Source: Hibiscus mutabilis (lineage: Eukaryota; Streptophyta; Magnoliopsida; Malvales; Malvaceae). From it: a DNA stretch of 64,000 nt. The notes beneath the pieces were generated by a model, which made no database searches, was not told the DNA's origin, and worked only from the letters and a program-made list of their open reading frames with translations. The stretch's first letter is position 1, and each line of letters begins with the position of its first letter. This document shows positions 21,215 through 33,222 of this stretch, one piece after another. Both the position numbers and the translations under genes were made by a program. The stretch spans positions 28,536,508 to 28,600,507 of the forward strand of contig CM033718.1 of assembly GCA_019671005.1 (NCBI GenBank), written 5' to 3'.

Positions 21215-21740
21215 ATTGTTAAAAAATGGTCACTAAACTTTGTAAATGTTACTAAATGATCATTAAACTTTATAATTGTTACAAAATAGTATATTATTAT
21301 AGGTTGTAACGCAAGTTTTTTTTTTCAGTTAATTTGAAGAGATTTTGCTTTCAAAACTCAAATGAAGGAATGAAAGAGTAATTTGTTTTCAAAATCATTT
21401 TACATGAAAGGAATTTAAGAGCTTTTGTTTCGAAAATCTTTTAAATAAAAGGAATTAAAGTTTTTTTTTCACGAAATGTTTTTGAAAACCAAAAAACTCT
21501 TTTATTTAAAACTTTTCTCTTGAAATCAATAGTAAAAAAATTGTAATATAATCAGTAGTAATTAGACACTTTGTAACAATTAAATAGTTCAATGAAACAA
21601 TTATAATGTAACAATGAAACAAATCAATAATTATTTGATAACAATTAAATAATAAATCTAAAATTCTACAACAATTAAACAGTTCAATGAACATTATGTA
21701 ACATTTACAAAGTTCAATGATCATTTTGTATAAGCTAAAT
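21215..21740. repeat. inverted-repeat unit (MITE-like)
   Basis: CACTAAACTTTGTAAATGTTAC near 21230 is mirrored near 21690-21735 (GTAACATTTACAAAGTTCAA, TGATCATTTTGTA). Between the arms is AT-rich DNA with many repeats of ATGTAAC / ACAATTAAAT type. No target duplication was identified. It may be a non-autonomous DNA transposon. Confidence 0.45.
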
Positions 21741-21790
21741 ATCTTATTTTAATTGCCTTGACATCCCAATGTTAGGTTGTTAATGATATT

Positions 21791-24030
21791 TGTCGCAACC
21801 TATTTTTGGGGCCCGATGTTTAAAAACGAAAAACAACAACGGAGTCACCACTAATATTTTTTTAAAAAAAAATATGATTGGATCACCTAAAAATCGGGTT
21901 ATTTTAATAAAAACATTTTATTTTTTTAAAACAACGGTTTTGGTCTGCGAAAACAAAAACGGGTTCAGGAGTCGATTACGCGTGGGGAAGGGTTAGCACC
22001 CCACAACGTTCAAAAATTGGTACCTAGCCGGTTAAAAAATGTTTTGATGTCGGATTTTGCGAATTCACGTAAAATTTAAATTATTGTCCATTTATGAATT
22101 TGATTCCATTTTAATGGCCTTACTATTCGAAAAAATAAACTCCAATCACCGCCAACACTTCTGGCGCTAACCCGTCATTCACGTTTAGTAAGACACCGCA
22201 TTAATTAAATTTCACTTTCTTTAGCGAACAAACAAAGAAATATTTAGTTTTTTGAATTTTTTTATTGATTCCAAATTAATGTTTATTAGCCTAAATAATC
22301 TGAATATTTTACCTATTTGGGTTAAAGTTTAATTAAGTGTGCTTTATTATTTTATTTTTTTTGTGAAAAGAACATTTCATTCAAAAAAAAAGAGTCTCTA
22401 ACTAGGGCTTTTAGGTCCTAATCCTAAGGTCACCTAAACTAATCAAATAAGAAACAAGAAAAAGACAAGGCAAATTAATTTTTTTAAAAAAAGTTTGAAG
22501 AATATTTTGAATCACAAATATTAAATTAAAAAAGGGTTTAAAGGTCAATTTAAATTTAAAAGGCCATATCCTTCCCAAAATTGGGTCAATGCCTTGTTAT
22601 TTAAAAAGGAATTATTATCATTTTTATGTTTTTTTTTAAATTATTTGATTTTTTAAAAGGGGGAATTTGATATAAAATGGCCAAAGTGAAATAAAATCCA
22701 AAATTCATGGCCCAAATTTATTTCTAAAAAAAGTGACTGATTTGTAAGAATTAAAAGCTTTATTTTCGGAACAAAATAATGGGAAAAGGGGGAGTTTTAA
22801 TGAATGGAAATAACCCAAAAAGTTTTGGGTATAAAGCCCATTTTATATAAACATTTTTTTTCTCTCTTTTTATATCCAAATGGATCAAACACACAAAAAA
22901 AACCAAAAACCCTCATTGTTCTTGGTGTTCTTCAAGAATGAAGAACACCGGTGAACAATCACCATGCCGACCGCCCACCACCGGCGCTGGCCACCGCTTG
23001 TCGGCGGTGGTATCTTATTTTTTTTAAAAATAAGCCCCAAAAATACCTAAAAATTCAGTTTTAATTCGAACGAAAATCCGGGTTCAAGAAGAAACATCTT
23101 TCCAATCATCAAAGGTAAGAACTACATCAAATTAAACATTAAATTCGAAATAAAAGAACACAAAAATCAAAGATGAACACCATACCGAAATGAAATAGAA
23201 ATTGTTTGTTTTGATTCTAACAAATCCGATTACAACGCTACTAGAAAATCGAGCTTCTCCCTTCGTACCTCTACTGAAATTCTTAAGCTTCTCTAGTGAT
23301 TTCTTAGATGAAAACCGGATGAAAAATACAATGGGGGTGAGGGTTTATATAGTGCTCAATAACCTAGAGAACAAGAAAATTGGGGATTAAAATTCCTCAA
23401 TCTTGGTGAAATTACATCACAAATTCGAATCCAATCGTTGACTTGCCCCTTATGTTGGAATCAATCTGATTTTGGTTCGATTTTGCCCATTTTTGGATGA
23501 TCTTTCCTTAAATTCGAACTAGGGTTTGAACCCCTTTTCCTTTGTTTTGCAGGTGGTCAGTGGCGGCACGAGACGGGCTCGGCGCGGGCTGGGGGAGCTC
23601 CCAACATCGTCGGCGACGGCCGCTGCGGTGCAGGTGACAAGGGAACAAGCAGCAACAGCCGCTGCTTTGAACAAGGGAGGGTTTTAGGAGGAACCACCTC
23701 TCGCGCTTGCAGTGCACGCGCCAAGCATGTGGCAGCGCGGGTAGTCCCCCCTCATTTTTTGCTGATTTGATCCTAGCCATCATATCCTCTTGCCCTAGAT
23801 CCTATGACTCATGTTAAATCTTCACATAAAAGGATAAAAGAAAGAGATTAATTGGATTTGTTGGGCTCAAATTGTTTATTCTTTTTGGGCTTTTAATAAA
23901 TTATAATAGACCCTTTATGGATCCTTTTTATTTATAAATGAGTTTTTATTAATAGGTACTATAATAAAATAAATAAAAAAGAAATGATAAAAATATTTAA
24001 AAAAACTCGGGTGAAAATTGAGTGACAACA
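21791..24030 (-). repeat. 3' LTR of the second Tat/Ogre element
   Basis: On the minus strand it runs from TGTTGTCACT (24030) to GGTTGCGACA (21791), with TG...CA ends and 2240 bp length. A polypurine tract adjoins the start. The end shares blocks (GGGAGTCGGTTACG-type, TTAGCACCCC) with the LTR at 41438-43975. A sense TATA-like box lies at 23344-23352 (minus) and an antisense one at 22844-22850 (+). A GC-rich patch at 22965-23010 and 23560-23760 gives open frames that look like chance (for example 23508-23783). The outer flank is ATATT (21786-21790). Confidence 0.8.
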
Positions 24031-24050
24031 GCTACCCCTTCTTTGCTTAT
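24031..24050 (-). promoter_or_regulatory. polypurine tract of the second Tat/Ogre element
   Basis: On the minus strand the sequence is ATAAGCAAAGAAGGGGTAGC directly before the LTR start TGTTGTCA. A purine run at the LTR border is the primer site for plus-strand DNA synthesis in LTR retroelements. Its position confirms the LTR boundary at 24030. Confidence 0.75.
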
Positions 24051-24129
24051 TCCAGTGAAACAAGGATATAGCAAAGAACAGGAGGCACTAATTTTCACCA
24101 ATCACCGATTTGCTGCTCAGCTCCGTTCT

Positions 24130-24495
24130 CCTGATGCACGAACGATTGGGTGGGTTCTATTATCCTGATGCCTAAATAGATAGGCAGGCTTCATTCTCTT
24201 TACGCTGAAAGGATAGGAGGGTTTTATTTTCCTCATGCTTGAATAGATAAACAGGTTCTATTCTCCATACGTCTAAACGGATAGACGGATTCTATTCTCC
24301 TGATGCTCGAATAGATGAGCAGGCTCCATTCTCCATACGTTTAAACGGATAGACCGGTTCTATTCTCCTTATGCTTGAAAGGATAGGTGGGATCCATTCT
24401 CCTTGCGCCCGAACGGATAGACGAGTTCCATTCTCCTTACGCCTGAAAGGATAGGCGGGTTCTATTCTCCTCATGCTCGAATAGATGAGCAGGTC
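24130..24495 (-). repeat. 34-bp tandem array of hairpins (11 units)
   Basis: Units begin at 24135, 24169, 24203, 24236, 24270, 24304, 24338, 24372, 24406, 24440 and 24474 (+ coordinates), a period of 34 bp with one 33-bp step. Each holds an 18-nt inverted repeat. On the minus strand the arms include TGCTC/GAGCA (twice), CGCCT/AGGCG, CGTCTA/TAGACG, TGCCTA/TAGGCA, and TGTTT/AAGCA with one wobble, around loops like ATCTATTC or ATCCTTTC. Spacers read GGAGAATAGAACC. About three units have poor pairing. It lies in the 3' UTR just before the polypurine tract. Confidence 0.85.
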
Positions 24496-25450
24496 CTTTT
24501 GCTGAAGAGTTTTTTGTATACCTGCAAAAACTTGTTATATGATGCAATTATGATGGGCATGCCAAGTTTTATAGTCTTTTTTAACTTGTTAACCCATATA
24601 AGTGGCCATCTTTACTGTCTCTACTTCATCATTCGGCGTAAGGATGTTTCCACTTCATCATTCACATTCTTTGTATCTTTTTGCTTCATGGAAAACATTT
24701 GATCTTTGCTCACTCAATATTGTGATCTTGCATTCCTGGTGGGAAAGACAGACTTCTTCAGATATCTATGCTTTGTCATTCTCATTTTTTTTACTTTTTT
24801 GTTTCACAGAAAGCATATGGTTTTCGTATGTGGATGTCTCATGTTTTCATGTATTCAACTATCATTGTAGTTGATACATGAATACTAGGTGATAGGCCTT
24901 TCAAGTGATCTCGTTTTCAATCAGCCCCCTTTGAAGATCTTCATAAATTCTCAAACCTTATTAGGGAATCACCACTTTGAATTATATTTGTGCTTTAATC
25001 CTTTCTTCTCGCTTTTATTGCTATCCGAATCGGTTATCAATTGCCCCCAATTGTAACACGCCAAAAATTCGAAGCTAAACAATGAACTGTGTCATAGTCT
25101 CTGTATTCTCAGACCATTTTTAGAGTAATGCACAAAAATCTCTTGTGTGTTTTAATGATGTTTAACCAAATGATTCTTATTCCAATGTAAGATGTTCATA
25201 CAAAAAAAGGGAGAAACAAGGAAAGAGTTTGAAAACAAAAGGGAATTTTTAGTGTTGTGGCAAACATAAAAGAAAGACACGAAGATGGTCGAAAAGACAA
25301 GTATCCAGATACCAAAGGCCCGAACTTCCTTGAAATGGCCTTGGGTGTTGCCTTTGTCAAGAAGATTTCGTCCACTACAAAGACGTATAAAAATATGAAA
25401 TTCCTTCCTAATTGCCAAGTCTCTAAGGGAGTCATTTGTCGCTTGCAACA

Positions 25451-25590
25451 ATTCGAGCCACCCTTTGCGGGTTTTCAACTCGAATCCTCTTTTGGTTTCA
25501 AGACGCCTTTTGCGGGTTTTCATCTTGAACCCTTATTTTTGTTTTGTTTTGTTTTGACCTAAAGCGCCCTGTGCGGATTTTCACTTTAGG
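25451..25590 (-). repeat. three 3' UTR hairpins with conserved loop in the second element
   Basis: On the minus strand, in order, the arms are CCTAAAGTG/CGCTTTAGG (25590-25582 with 25566-25558), TTCAAGATG/CGTCTTGAA (25529-25521 with 25505-25497) and ATTCGAGTTG/TGGCTCGAAT (25485-25476 with 25460-25451). The loops are AAAATCCGCACAGGG, AAAACCCGCAAAAGG and AAAACCCGCAAAGGG. They match the hairpins at 10380-10458 in loop and order, while the stems differ and remain paired. Confidence 0.8.
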
Positions 25591-25644
25591 TTTCTTTTTT
25601 TCTTTTTTCTTTCTCTTTTTTTTCTTTCTTCTTTTTTCTCTTTT

Positions 25645-26661
25645 TTATGCATAGTATTTCTTAACTGAATCAGAATTCATCGGATTCTTGAGCTCGTCTT
25701 CATCCATTTCAGCCAGAATTAATGCCCCTCCATCGAAGGCCTTTGATACAATGTAGGGCCTCTCCCAGTTAGGTGCCCATTTTCCTCGTGAATCCCTTTG
25801 GATTGACAACATCTTCCTTAACACCAAATCCCCCTCTCAGAACTTCTGTGGGTGGACCCTCTTGTCATATGCTAGTATCATCCTTCTCTGGTACATCTGA
25901 CCGTGGTAGATTGCTTTTAGTCTCTTTTCCTCTATGAGGTTTAACTGTTCTTATCTCGCTTGGACCCATTCAGCCTCTTCTAACTCCATCTCCTTCAAAA
26001 CACGAAGGGATGGAATTTCAACTTCAATTGGCAGCAATGCCTCCATCCCGTATACTAAAAAAACGGTGTTACCCAGTAGAAGTTTGTATGAAAGTTCTAT
26101 AAGCATATAATGCGAAGGGCAATTTCTCATGCCAATCGGTGTAAGTGTCGGCCATCTTTGCGACTATCTTTTTAATGTTCTTATTTGCAACCTCTACAGC
26201 CCCATTCATTTTTGGGCGATAGGTTACCGAATTGTGATGTTTGATCTGGAATTGCTCACAAACCCATCTATCATCTTGTTGTTTAGATTAGAGGCTTTGT
26301 CGGTGATGATTCTTGAGACAAATAATATATTTTTTAGGAACTTACAAACAACCAACCTAGTGACATTTATGTATGATGTTGCTTCTACCCATTTGGTGAA
26401 GTAGTCGATAGCCACTAGGATGAACCTATGTTCGTTTGATGGCTTGGGGTGGATTTGTCCAATTACATCCAACCCCCACATTGAGAAAGGGCACGGAGCT
26501 GTCATGACATGGAGGGGCAGAGGTGGTGCGTGGATTTTGTCAGCATAAACCTGACACTTATGGCATTTCTGAGCATAATTAATGCAGTTCGTTTTTATAG
26601 TGGACCAGTAGTACCCAAAGCGTATAATCCACATGGCCATGGTGAAGCCGCTAGGGTGAGT
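25645..26661 (-). pseudogene. integrase of the second Tat/Ogre element, broken
   Basis: The region 26640-26224 reads CHKCQVYADKIHAPP, MWGLDVIGQIHPKPSNEHRF, YFTKWVEA and ITDKASNLNNKM, the zinc and catalytic core of a Tat integrase. The Asp of the second catalytic block is still in place, followed by Lys instead of Asn. The frame is lost near 26220, and the C-terminal barrel returns at 25827-25645 (GKWAPNWERPYIVSKAF). Several frame changes between make it non-functional. Confidence 0.85.
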
Positions 26662-27740
26662 TCAACAGACCCCTTCATGAACCTCCTCTAGGATTGTTTG
26701 AGCTTCTTTGGCACCCACGCACCTGATCTCGACTCTTTTTGTATAGGACCTCGCCATCGATGACGTATCCTGCAGCCACTTCATGATCATATTCTTATCA
26801 TTGTCAATTGACTGTGATGGATATTCTTGGGTCTTTATATACTGCAGAATATCATGATACCACGGAAGACCATCTACTTTTTCTTCCACATTATAGCAAT
26901 GGGCTGGGGAGTCAAACTTTTGTACCTTGACTGGCATCATCACGGTGCCTTCACTAGCCATAAACATAGTAGCTAGGGTGGCAAGGGCGTCAGCCATCTA
27001 GTTATCTTCTCCCGGGAGATGTTTAAAGGTGATCTTGTCAAACTCCTTGATTAGTTCGAGGACTAGTCTATTATATTCAATTAATTTCGTAACCTTGGTT
27101 TCCCATCTCTGCGAATCTAATAGATGACCAGTGAGGAATCCTCGAAGACCCTTTCGTAGACCTAATATGCAAGCCTCATATTCAGCCATGTTGTTGGTGT
27201 AGAAAAATCCTAATCGACTAGAAAAAGGGTAATAATTTCCTTCTGGTGAAATTAAGACTGCTCTAATGCCACGCCCCAGAGCATTAGCAGCTCCATCAAA
27301 GCTCATCACCCTTGATTTTACTGGGTTATCCTCATCTTCAGTCGAGATGCACATTAAATCCTCAACTGGAAATTAAAATTTAAGGCCTCATAGTCTTCGC
27401 AAGCATGACTTGCCAGAAAGTCTGCTACGACACTCCCTTTTATAGCTTTTTGACTTACATATTGAATGTCAAATTCTAAAAGTAGTATTTGCCAACGGGC
27501 CATTTTTCCTGACAAGGCCGGTGCTTCCATCATGAACTTTAGAGGATCCAACTTTGATATCAACCATGTGGTATGGTACAACATGTACTGCCTCAGCCCC
27601 TTAGCTGCCCATACTAAAGCATAACACGGCTTTTCGATCGAGGAATATCTGGTTTCACAATCTGTGAATTTCTTACTTATATAATAGATCGCCTTTTCTT
27701 TTCTCCCAGTTTTGTCATGTTGCCCCAATGTGCACCCCAT
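26662..27740 (-). pseudogene. RT-linked and archaeal-type RNase H of the second Tat/Ogre element
   Basis: Minus-strand frames 27740-27354 read MGCTLGQHD, AIYYISKKF and YALVWAAKGLRQYMLYHTTW, the RT-linked RNase H and tether. Frame 27354-26998 reads SFDGAANALGRGIRAVLISP and TNNMAEYEACILGL, the archaeal-type RNase H. Frame 26997-26662 continues through MADALATLATMF toward the integrase. These joints look like single frame changes. Confidence 0.82.
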
Positions 27741-27759
27741 CGAGTTTTATGGATAGTTA

Positions 27760-29087
27760 AGTATAGGATTAGGGGTTTCCCTGGAATAGGCAGTACCAGA
27801 ATGAGAGGGTTCATCAACTGCTTCTTGATCTCTTCTAGTGATGTTTGACATTTTTATTCCATGTTCCTAGGTTACTCTTTCGAGGTAACCTAAATACATG
27901 ACTACACTTCTCTGTTAACTGGGAAATGAAACGGGTGATGTAATTAAACCTTTTGAGGAAACCTCATACCTCTTTTTGCGTTCGAGGTAGAAGAAGTTTC
28001 TGGATGGCCTTAACTTTGTTTGGATCAACCTCAATTCCCCTTTCGCTCACAACAAAACCTAGTAGCTTTCCTGATCGTACTCCGAAAGCGCACTTAGCCG
28101 GATTGAGCTTTAATTGAAACTTTTTCAACCTTTTTAAGAGTTTTTCCAAGTTCATCATGTGTTCCTCCTCTAATCGGGATTTGACAATCATGTCATCAAC
28201 ATATACCTCTATCTCCTTGTGCATCATATCACAGAACAACGTTACCATAGCTCGCTGATAGGTTGGCCCTACATTCTTCAGTCTAAAAGGCATGACTTTG
28301 TAACAAAAAGGTTCCCCACCATGTCACAAATGTGGTTTTATCCATATCTTCTAGGCACATTTTGATTTGGTTGTACCCCGAGAACCCATCCATAAAGGAG
28401 AAAAGGGAATTTCCTGTTGTGTTATCCACTAGGGTGTTGATATGCAGCAAAGGGAAGTTATCTTTAGACTCGCCCTATTGAGATCTCGATAATCGACACA
28501 CATGCACACTTTCCCATCTTTTTTGAGACTAGGACGATATTAGCGACCCATTCCGAGTATTTCACCACTTTGAGAAACCCAACATCGTACTACTTCCTTA
28601 ACTCGTCTCTAATTTTCAGAAGCATTTTAGGCTTTATTCTCCTTAGTTTCTGTTGCACAGGCCTGTATTCTGGCCTAATGGGGAGTCGGTGTACAACAAT
28701 GTCAGTGTCAAGACCAGGCATGTCCTGATACGACCAGGAAAATATGTCCTTATACTCTTGTAGAAACTTGATCAAGCTCTGTCAGGTCTCGGCGGTGATA
28801 GAAGTGCTGATCTTCACTTCACTTTTTTCCCCTTCAATCCTGAGATTTAGAATTTCTAATTCTTCCTTGTGTGGCATAATCTGTTTCTCTTCACTCTCTA
28901 TTAACCTGAGCATATCGTTAGGTAGACCATATTCTTCCTCGTCCTCGCAATCTTCAACCTCTTCTAAACACATGGGCAGTTTGAAGTCAATTTCCAGGCC
29001 AAATCCAGAGTTGTTTGTACCGTCGATATCTGGACACCTGAAAGAAAAGGGATTGAATATATATATACAACGAAAGTGGGAAAACAA
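27760..29087 (-). pseudogene. reverse transcriptase and linker of the second Tat/Ogre element
   Basis: The linker at 29087-28782 is acidic (CLEEVEDCEDEEEYGLPNDM), followed by YQDMPGLDTDIVVHRLP (about 28730-28680) and RT blocks. The catalytic YVDD box is at 28203-28192 within the frame 28293-27964 (MPFRLKNVGPTYQRAMVTLF start; GKLLGFVVSERGIEVDP). The fingers region at 28590-28294 is split over frames. Confidence 0.82.
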
Positions 29088-29320
29088 ACAAATGAATGGA
29101 ATGATTCTTTTTTATTTTGAATTTTATGTTCATTTTTTGTGTTTTTTATTTTGCTTTGGGTTTTTTAGTGCTTAAGTATTTGCGAAAGAATGTTTGCCAC
29201 GCAAGGTTTATTAGAAAAACATCATTTTATTGATAATAAGAACCATAATGGTTTAAACATTGGCCCTTAAAAAGAGATCCCTAATTGCCATTGGGCCAAA
29301 GGCAAAATGAGTGGTTTTGA
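29040..29320 (-). other. intron-like spacer between protease and RT, second element
   Basis: Read on the minus strand, the spacer has a T-rich tract with CATTCCATTCATTTG (about 29093-29079) and ends CCTTTTCTTTCAG before the RT linker coding sequence. It corresponds in place to the spacer at 6698-6909 in the first element. The donor is not clear. Confidence 0.45.
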
Positions 29321-29323
29321 GCA

Positions 29324-30291
29324 TTACTTTGTGGATGTCCTAAAGGTTATATGGATTTCTTCCACAGTCCAGTTGTTCAGCTCTGAGCAAGGGTGAATCA
29401 TGGAGAGGTACTCGTTTCCCTCATCCTCATCTGATATGTCATTGATGTTCAGCTCTTCAAAAACCTTCTCAAGATCATTTTTTCCTTTCTCCTCCACATC
29501 ATTTGAAATATCAGGATTCATGATGCCTCATGATCTGAAATTGTGACTTAATGGTGGGAAAATCATCGGTTCCCACTTTATTTCTTCTCCGCTTAGCCTC
29601 GTTTTTTTTTCTTTTCTATCTCTCTCTTGTCGCATCCCTCCTTTGCACAGGGTTGGGCCTAAAACCCAGCCTAAATCAGTCTCTTTTTTCAGGAATCATC
29701 ACGGGATATGGTCTTCCCTAAAGCTGCTTACCAATGTCTTTGCCAGCCTTTGCCCCCTTTTCCGAGGGTCTGTTTGACTTGCATCTTCGCGTTATTGGAT
29801 AGTTATGGCTTGGGAACCTTGCTTCCTTTAGAAACAAATATGGCATCGAGTAGCTCGAGTGTCTTGAAGTGACATTCGAGTGTGCCTTCGTCAGCTTCTA
29901 TGTAAGGGGCACCTGCCGATACTGAAGTTATGATCTCTTCTTCAGATCCAACGACCACCAGCTGACCATCAACTATAAACTTTAATTTTTGATGCAGAGT
30001 GGAAGGGACAACCCCTATAATGTGAATTTAAGGGCACCCCAGCAAGTAGCTGTAGGTGGGCTTGATATCCATCACTATAAAATCTATTTCAAAAGTCGAC
30101 GACCCAATTTGCAGGGGTACTTCTATTTTGCCCAGAACGCCCCTTTGGGTTCTATCAAATGCCCTCATAGTGTTTTGGTAAGTAGTCATATGAGAGCTAT
30201 CCACTAACAGCTTCTTCAGGGTGGCTAAGGGTAAAATATTCAAAGCTGACCCGTTACAATAAGAACTCGGGGTAGCATGTGCCCCTTGCAT
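29324..30291 (-). pseudogene. protease region of the second Tat/Ogre element
   Basis: The frame 30291-30028 carries NGSALNILP and IDFIVMDIKPTYSYLLGCP, the protease core. The codon for the catalytic Asp (at about 30255-30260) has lost one base, which shifts the frame exactly at the active site. The tail continues in mixed frames to the acidic block 29521-29324 (IHPCSELNNWTVEEI), which matches the end of the protease frame in the first element. Confidence 0.78.
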
Positions 30292-30434
30292 CGAGTAGAG
30301 ATATGGAGAGCTTTATATGAACCTCTCCCAACTACTAGAATTTCCTCATCACTGAATGTGATGAAGTTATTCACGAAAATGTTGTTGACCAACTTGTCCA
30401 TCTTGTCGGTCGTTATCTTTTTTGGTACGAATGT

Positions 30435-32720
30435 TTAATTCAAAATTCTTAAAAGGGCATCACGGTGGCCCTCTGAACTCAGCAACAACGAGAGCATCAA
30501 AATTCTTGTTGGGAGCTTATGAAGCTGCTCCACTACATTATACTCGCTGTGTTTGAGTATCTTCAGAAATTCCTGAGCCTTTGACTCCTTCACCGGCTCA
30601 TGATATGTTTTGGGTTTTTCTAAAAAGAAATCTTTTTCTCCTTCAGGTTCTTCAGTCACTGCCCTCCTTCGGGTTGCGTCTCTGTCTTCAACTTCTGGTG
30701 GTGAGTAACATCTTCCACTTCTCGTGAAGTTGCCCTCCTAACTAACTGGTTCTTCTTTTGGTCCTTCTCCCACTAATGTACTTCCCGGGGTTGTCACCGA
30801 GCAAGCGTAATTCTAGGGCTCTTGCTTGCTGTCCTTGTATGGAAAAGAAGCAGGTGTTTTTATGACTATTCAGGGGGCTGCGCTCTTCTGTGGTTCAGTG
30901 ACTTTTTCCTTGGTTTTGATTACCAAAGGCTTCATCCCTATGTAATTCCTTCTAGCAGGAGACTTATCTGATGCACATACATCCAACATACTACTTTCGT
31001 TTCCCTTCTTGAAAAACTCAAGTTCTCCACTGTCCATTTTAGCTTGGACCAACTGTCTAAACTCGGAACAACATTGAATCTCATGTCCTCCTACCTGATG
31101 ATACCCGCAGTAGAGCTTCTCATCGTCCTTCAACTTCTTGGTTTCTTCTCTCAGTATTCCACCCTCAATCATCTAGGCCCATACCCACGCTATGGGTGCT
31201 TTGACCTCCGCAACATATCTCTTGACTATCTTACCCTCGTAGTCGACCACCACATTCACCCCAATCTTTCGATGGTTGGGCAAAGGGTTATCCTTCTCAT
31301 TAGATGTATCAAAAGATAGCATACCTGACTTTCGCATATCGTCTACTACCCTTTTGAAAGTTGTGTAGTTCTCAATGGTATGCCCCATATTTCCAGCATG
31401 ATACTCGCATTGTGCTTTCTCGTCATACCATGGTGGATATGAGGGAGAAAATAGGGAACGTGTCGTGGTAGCACAATCCGTGCTTCGACCAGCTCGGAAA
31501 ATAATTCAACGTACGTCATGGGAATGGGAGGAAAGTAGGGCTTCTTATTCCCTTGGTATTTTCGTTCATCCTTTGGTGGGTTTGAGGCCGTCTGGTTGGT
31601 ATTTTGGGCAGCAGGCTTATTCAGGACTACCCCTTTTGAGTAATTGAGGTTGTTAACGCTCGCCATATTGATCTCAGTATCCTTTTTCTTATATGGTTTT
31701 TTGGTATCTCCTTCATCAAGCTTTCCGCTCTTGACGGCTACCAGAATCAACTCTCCATTTATCAGCATGTATGCGAAACTCTTAGTTGCGTGATTGATCA
31801 TACGATCATAGAAAGCACCTTTGAGGGTATCCATAAACATCGAGGTAATCTCGTTCTCCAATAGTGGTGGCTGGACCTAAGCAGTCACGTCCCGCCACCT
31901 TTGGGCATATTGGCAGAAACTCTCGTTATGCCTCTGTTCCATCCCCTATAGGACAAGCCTATTCGAGACCATTTCGATGACATGCTTGTACTGCTCGCTG
32001 AGCGCTCTTGATAAATCTTTCCACGTTCAGATGTTTTCACGGCTCAGCTGAGTATACCAGCGGGATGCATACCCTGTCAAGCTATCTTGAAAGCAATGAA
32101 TCAGGAGCTTTTTGTTGTCCAAATACATCGACATCCTCCCACAATACATAGTTAGGTGAGCCGTAGGACACATGGTTCCATCGTACTTATCAAAATTAGG
32201 GGTCTTGAATTTTGGAGGGATTGTCAAATTAGTCACCAAACTTAGGTCTCTGGCATCCGTACTGCCATTGATATTCCCCTCTCAGAAGGTTCTCATCATT
32301 TCTTCCTACCTATTGCAGCGATCTTTTAACTTTTTGTTCGCATTGACCTTGTCAGCTATTTCATCAATGTCCTAGACCTCATAGTTCTAAGCTCCCCCTG
32401 GTTGATCCCTGGCTCAACTGGTTCCTGAGCAGAAGATTCCGCGAAATGAAGTAGGAACTTGGTTTTAGATGAGGTGGTCCCTTTTTGAATTCTAGGATGA
32501 GCATAAGCAATCCCAGGAAACTGCGACAGGGCATATATATCTTCACTCCCGTCTGGGTTCTTGAACCTTAGCATTGCTGCAATCAGACTAGCTGTTTTCC
32601 TGTGCATTAATTCCATTTCCTACTTTACTTCGTTCTCGATCTTTTCCAGCTTGTCTTGTGTACTCTTGTGGCTAATTGCAAGAGATGTCATTCGGTCCTT
32701 CGTAGTCATAGCTTTGGATT
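30435..32720 (-). pseudogene. gag of the second Tat/Ogre element
   Basis: Minus-strand pieces in order: start region (about 32720-32356), gag core with IPPKFKTPNFDKYDGTMCPT (about 32227-32168) and SLTGYASRWYTQLSRE (about 32090-32043), then 31861-31346. The two zinc-knuckle-like motifs lie at about 31420-31330 (GHTIENYTTFK) and about 31120-31020 (YCGYHQVGGHEIQCCSEFRQ). The tail runs through 30659-30435. At least five frame changes split it. Confidence 0.8.
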
Positions 32721-32969
32721 TAGACCGAGTACCGTATTTGTGAGTTGGTTTTTCTATTTTGAATTTCTATTAAGCAAAGTGTTTCAATTAAATTCTTATG
32801 TATGTATATGTATGTAGTGATATAAATTAAACTAATGTAGCACAAACAAAAATGCGTGAAAAAAAATGCATGAATGAAAACGAAGGGCCATTAATTCCAT
32901 AAATAACTGCTCATAGAACTAGCTTTGAATAAGAAGATCCTTATTACAAAAGTTTGGACGTATCTATGA
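32721..32969 (-). other. spacer between ORF1 and gag, second element
   Basis: This is non-coding. On the minus strand it has CATTCATGCATTTTTTTTC near 32878-32860, the same kind of CAT-rich motif as in the equivalent spacer at 3131-3180. Nothing else stands out. Confidence 0.5.
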
Positions 32970-33222
32970 ATATTTCTCTGCCCGAACACCCAGGTCCTTT
33001 ACTTCCTCTATCAACCATATGAGCCTTGGCACCACTTCCTCGACTGGCCTGATGTACTGCGTAGGGCTGTAGCTTTTATAGCTAGGCATCATCACATGTT
33101 TGGCCACGTCTTGCACTTGGGTCATAACGGTTCTATCAATTTCATCTCGTTCCTAGAACCTTCTAGCGTTGTCCCTAAGCCTAGTGAACCAGTAATCATT
33201 GCCCCCATGATAGAGTAGCGCA
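32970..33222 (-). pseudogene. C-terminal remnant of ORF1, second element
   Basis: On the minus strand the translation shows blocks such as NDYWFTRLRDN, TQVQDVAKHV and RPVEEVVPRLIWL, which parallel the last 80 or so residues of ORF1 at 2751-2995 (TYWQKRLRDAARM, DIQRVARHV). The similarity ends at about 33222, where the element is truncated. Confidence 0.65.

Larger units (their letters stand above)
21791..33222 (-). mobile_element. second Tat/Ogre-type element, minus strand, 5' truncated in ORF1
   Basis: Read on the minus strand, the order is ORF1 tail (33222-32970), spacer, gag, protease, intron-like spacer, RT, two RNase H domains, integrase, 3' UTR with hairpins, 34-bp repeat array, polypurine tract and 3' LTR. 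Gene order and protein motifs match the element at 1-11935. It has no 5' LTR: ORF1 stops matching near 33222 against unrelated sequence. Many frameshifts make it older or more decayed than the first element. Confidence 0.88.

Noticed and set aside
23508..23783. Arg-rich 91-residue frame on the minus strand
   Set aside because: It falls in the GC-rich patch of an LTR; composition explains the open frame.
24130..24495. CRISPR-like appearance of the 34-bp array
   Set aside because: Spacers are not unique, the period is constant, there are no cas genes, and the context is a plant retrotransposon 3' UTR.
25257..25562. 101-residue + strand frame
   Set aside because: It runs antisense through the 3' UTR hairpins of the second Tat/Ogre element.
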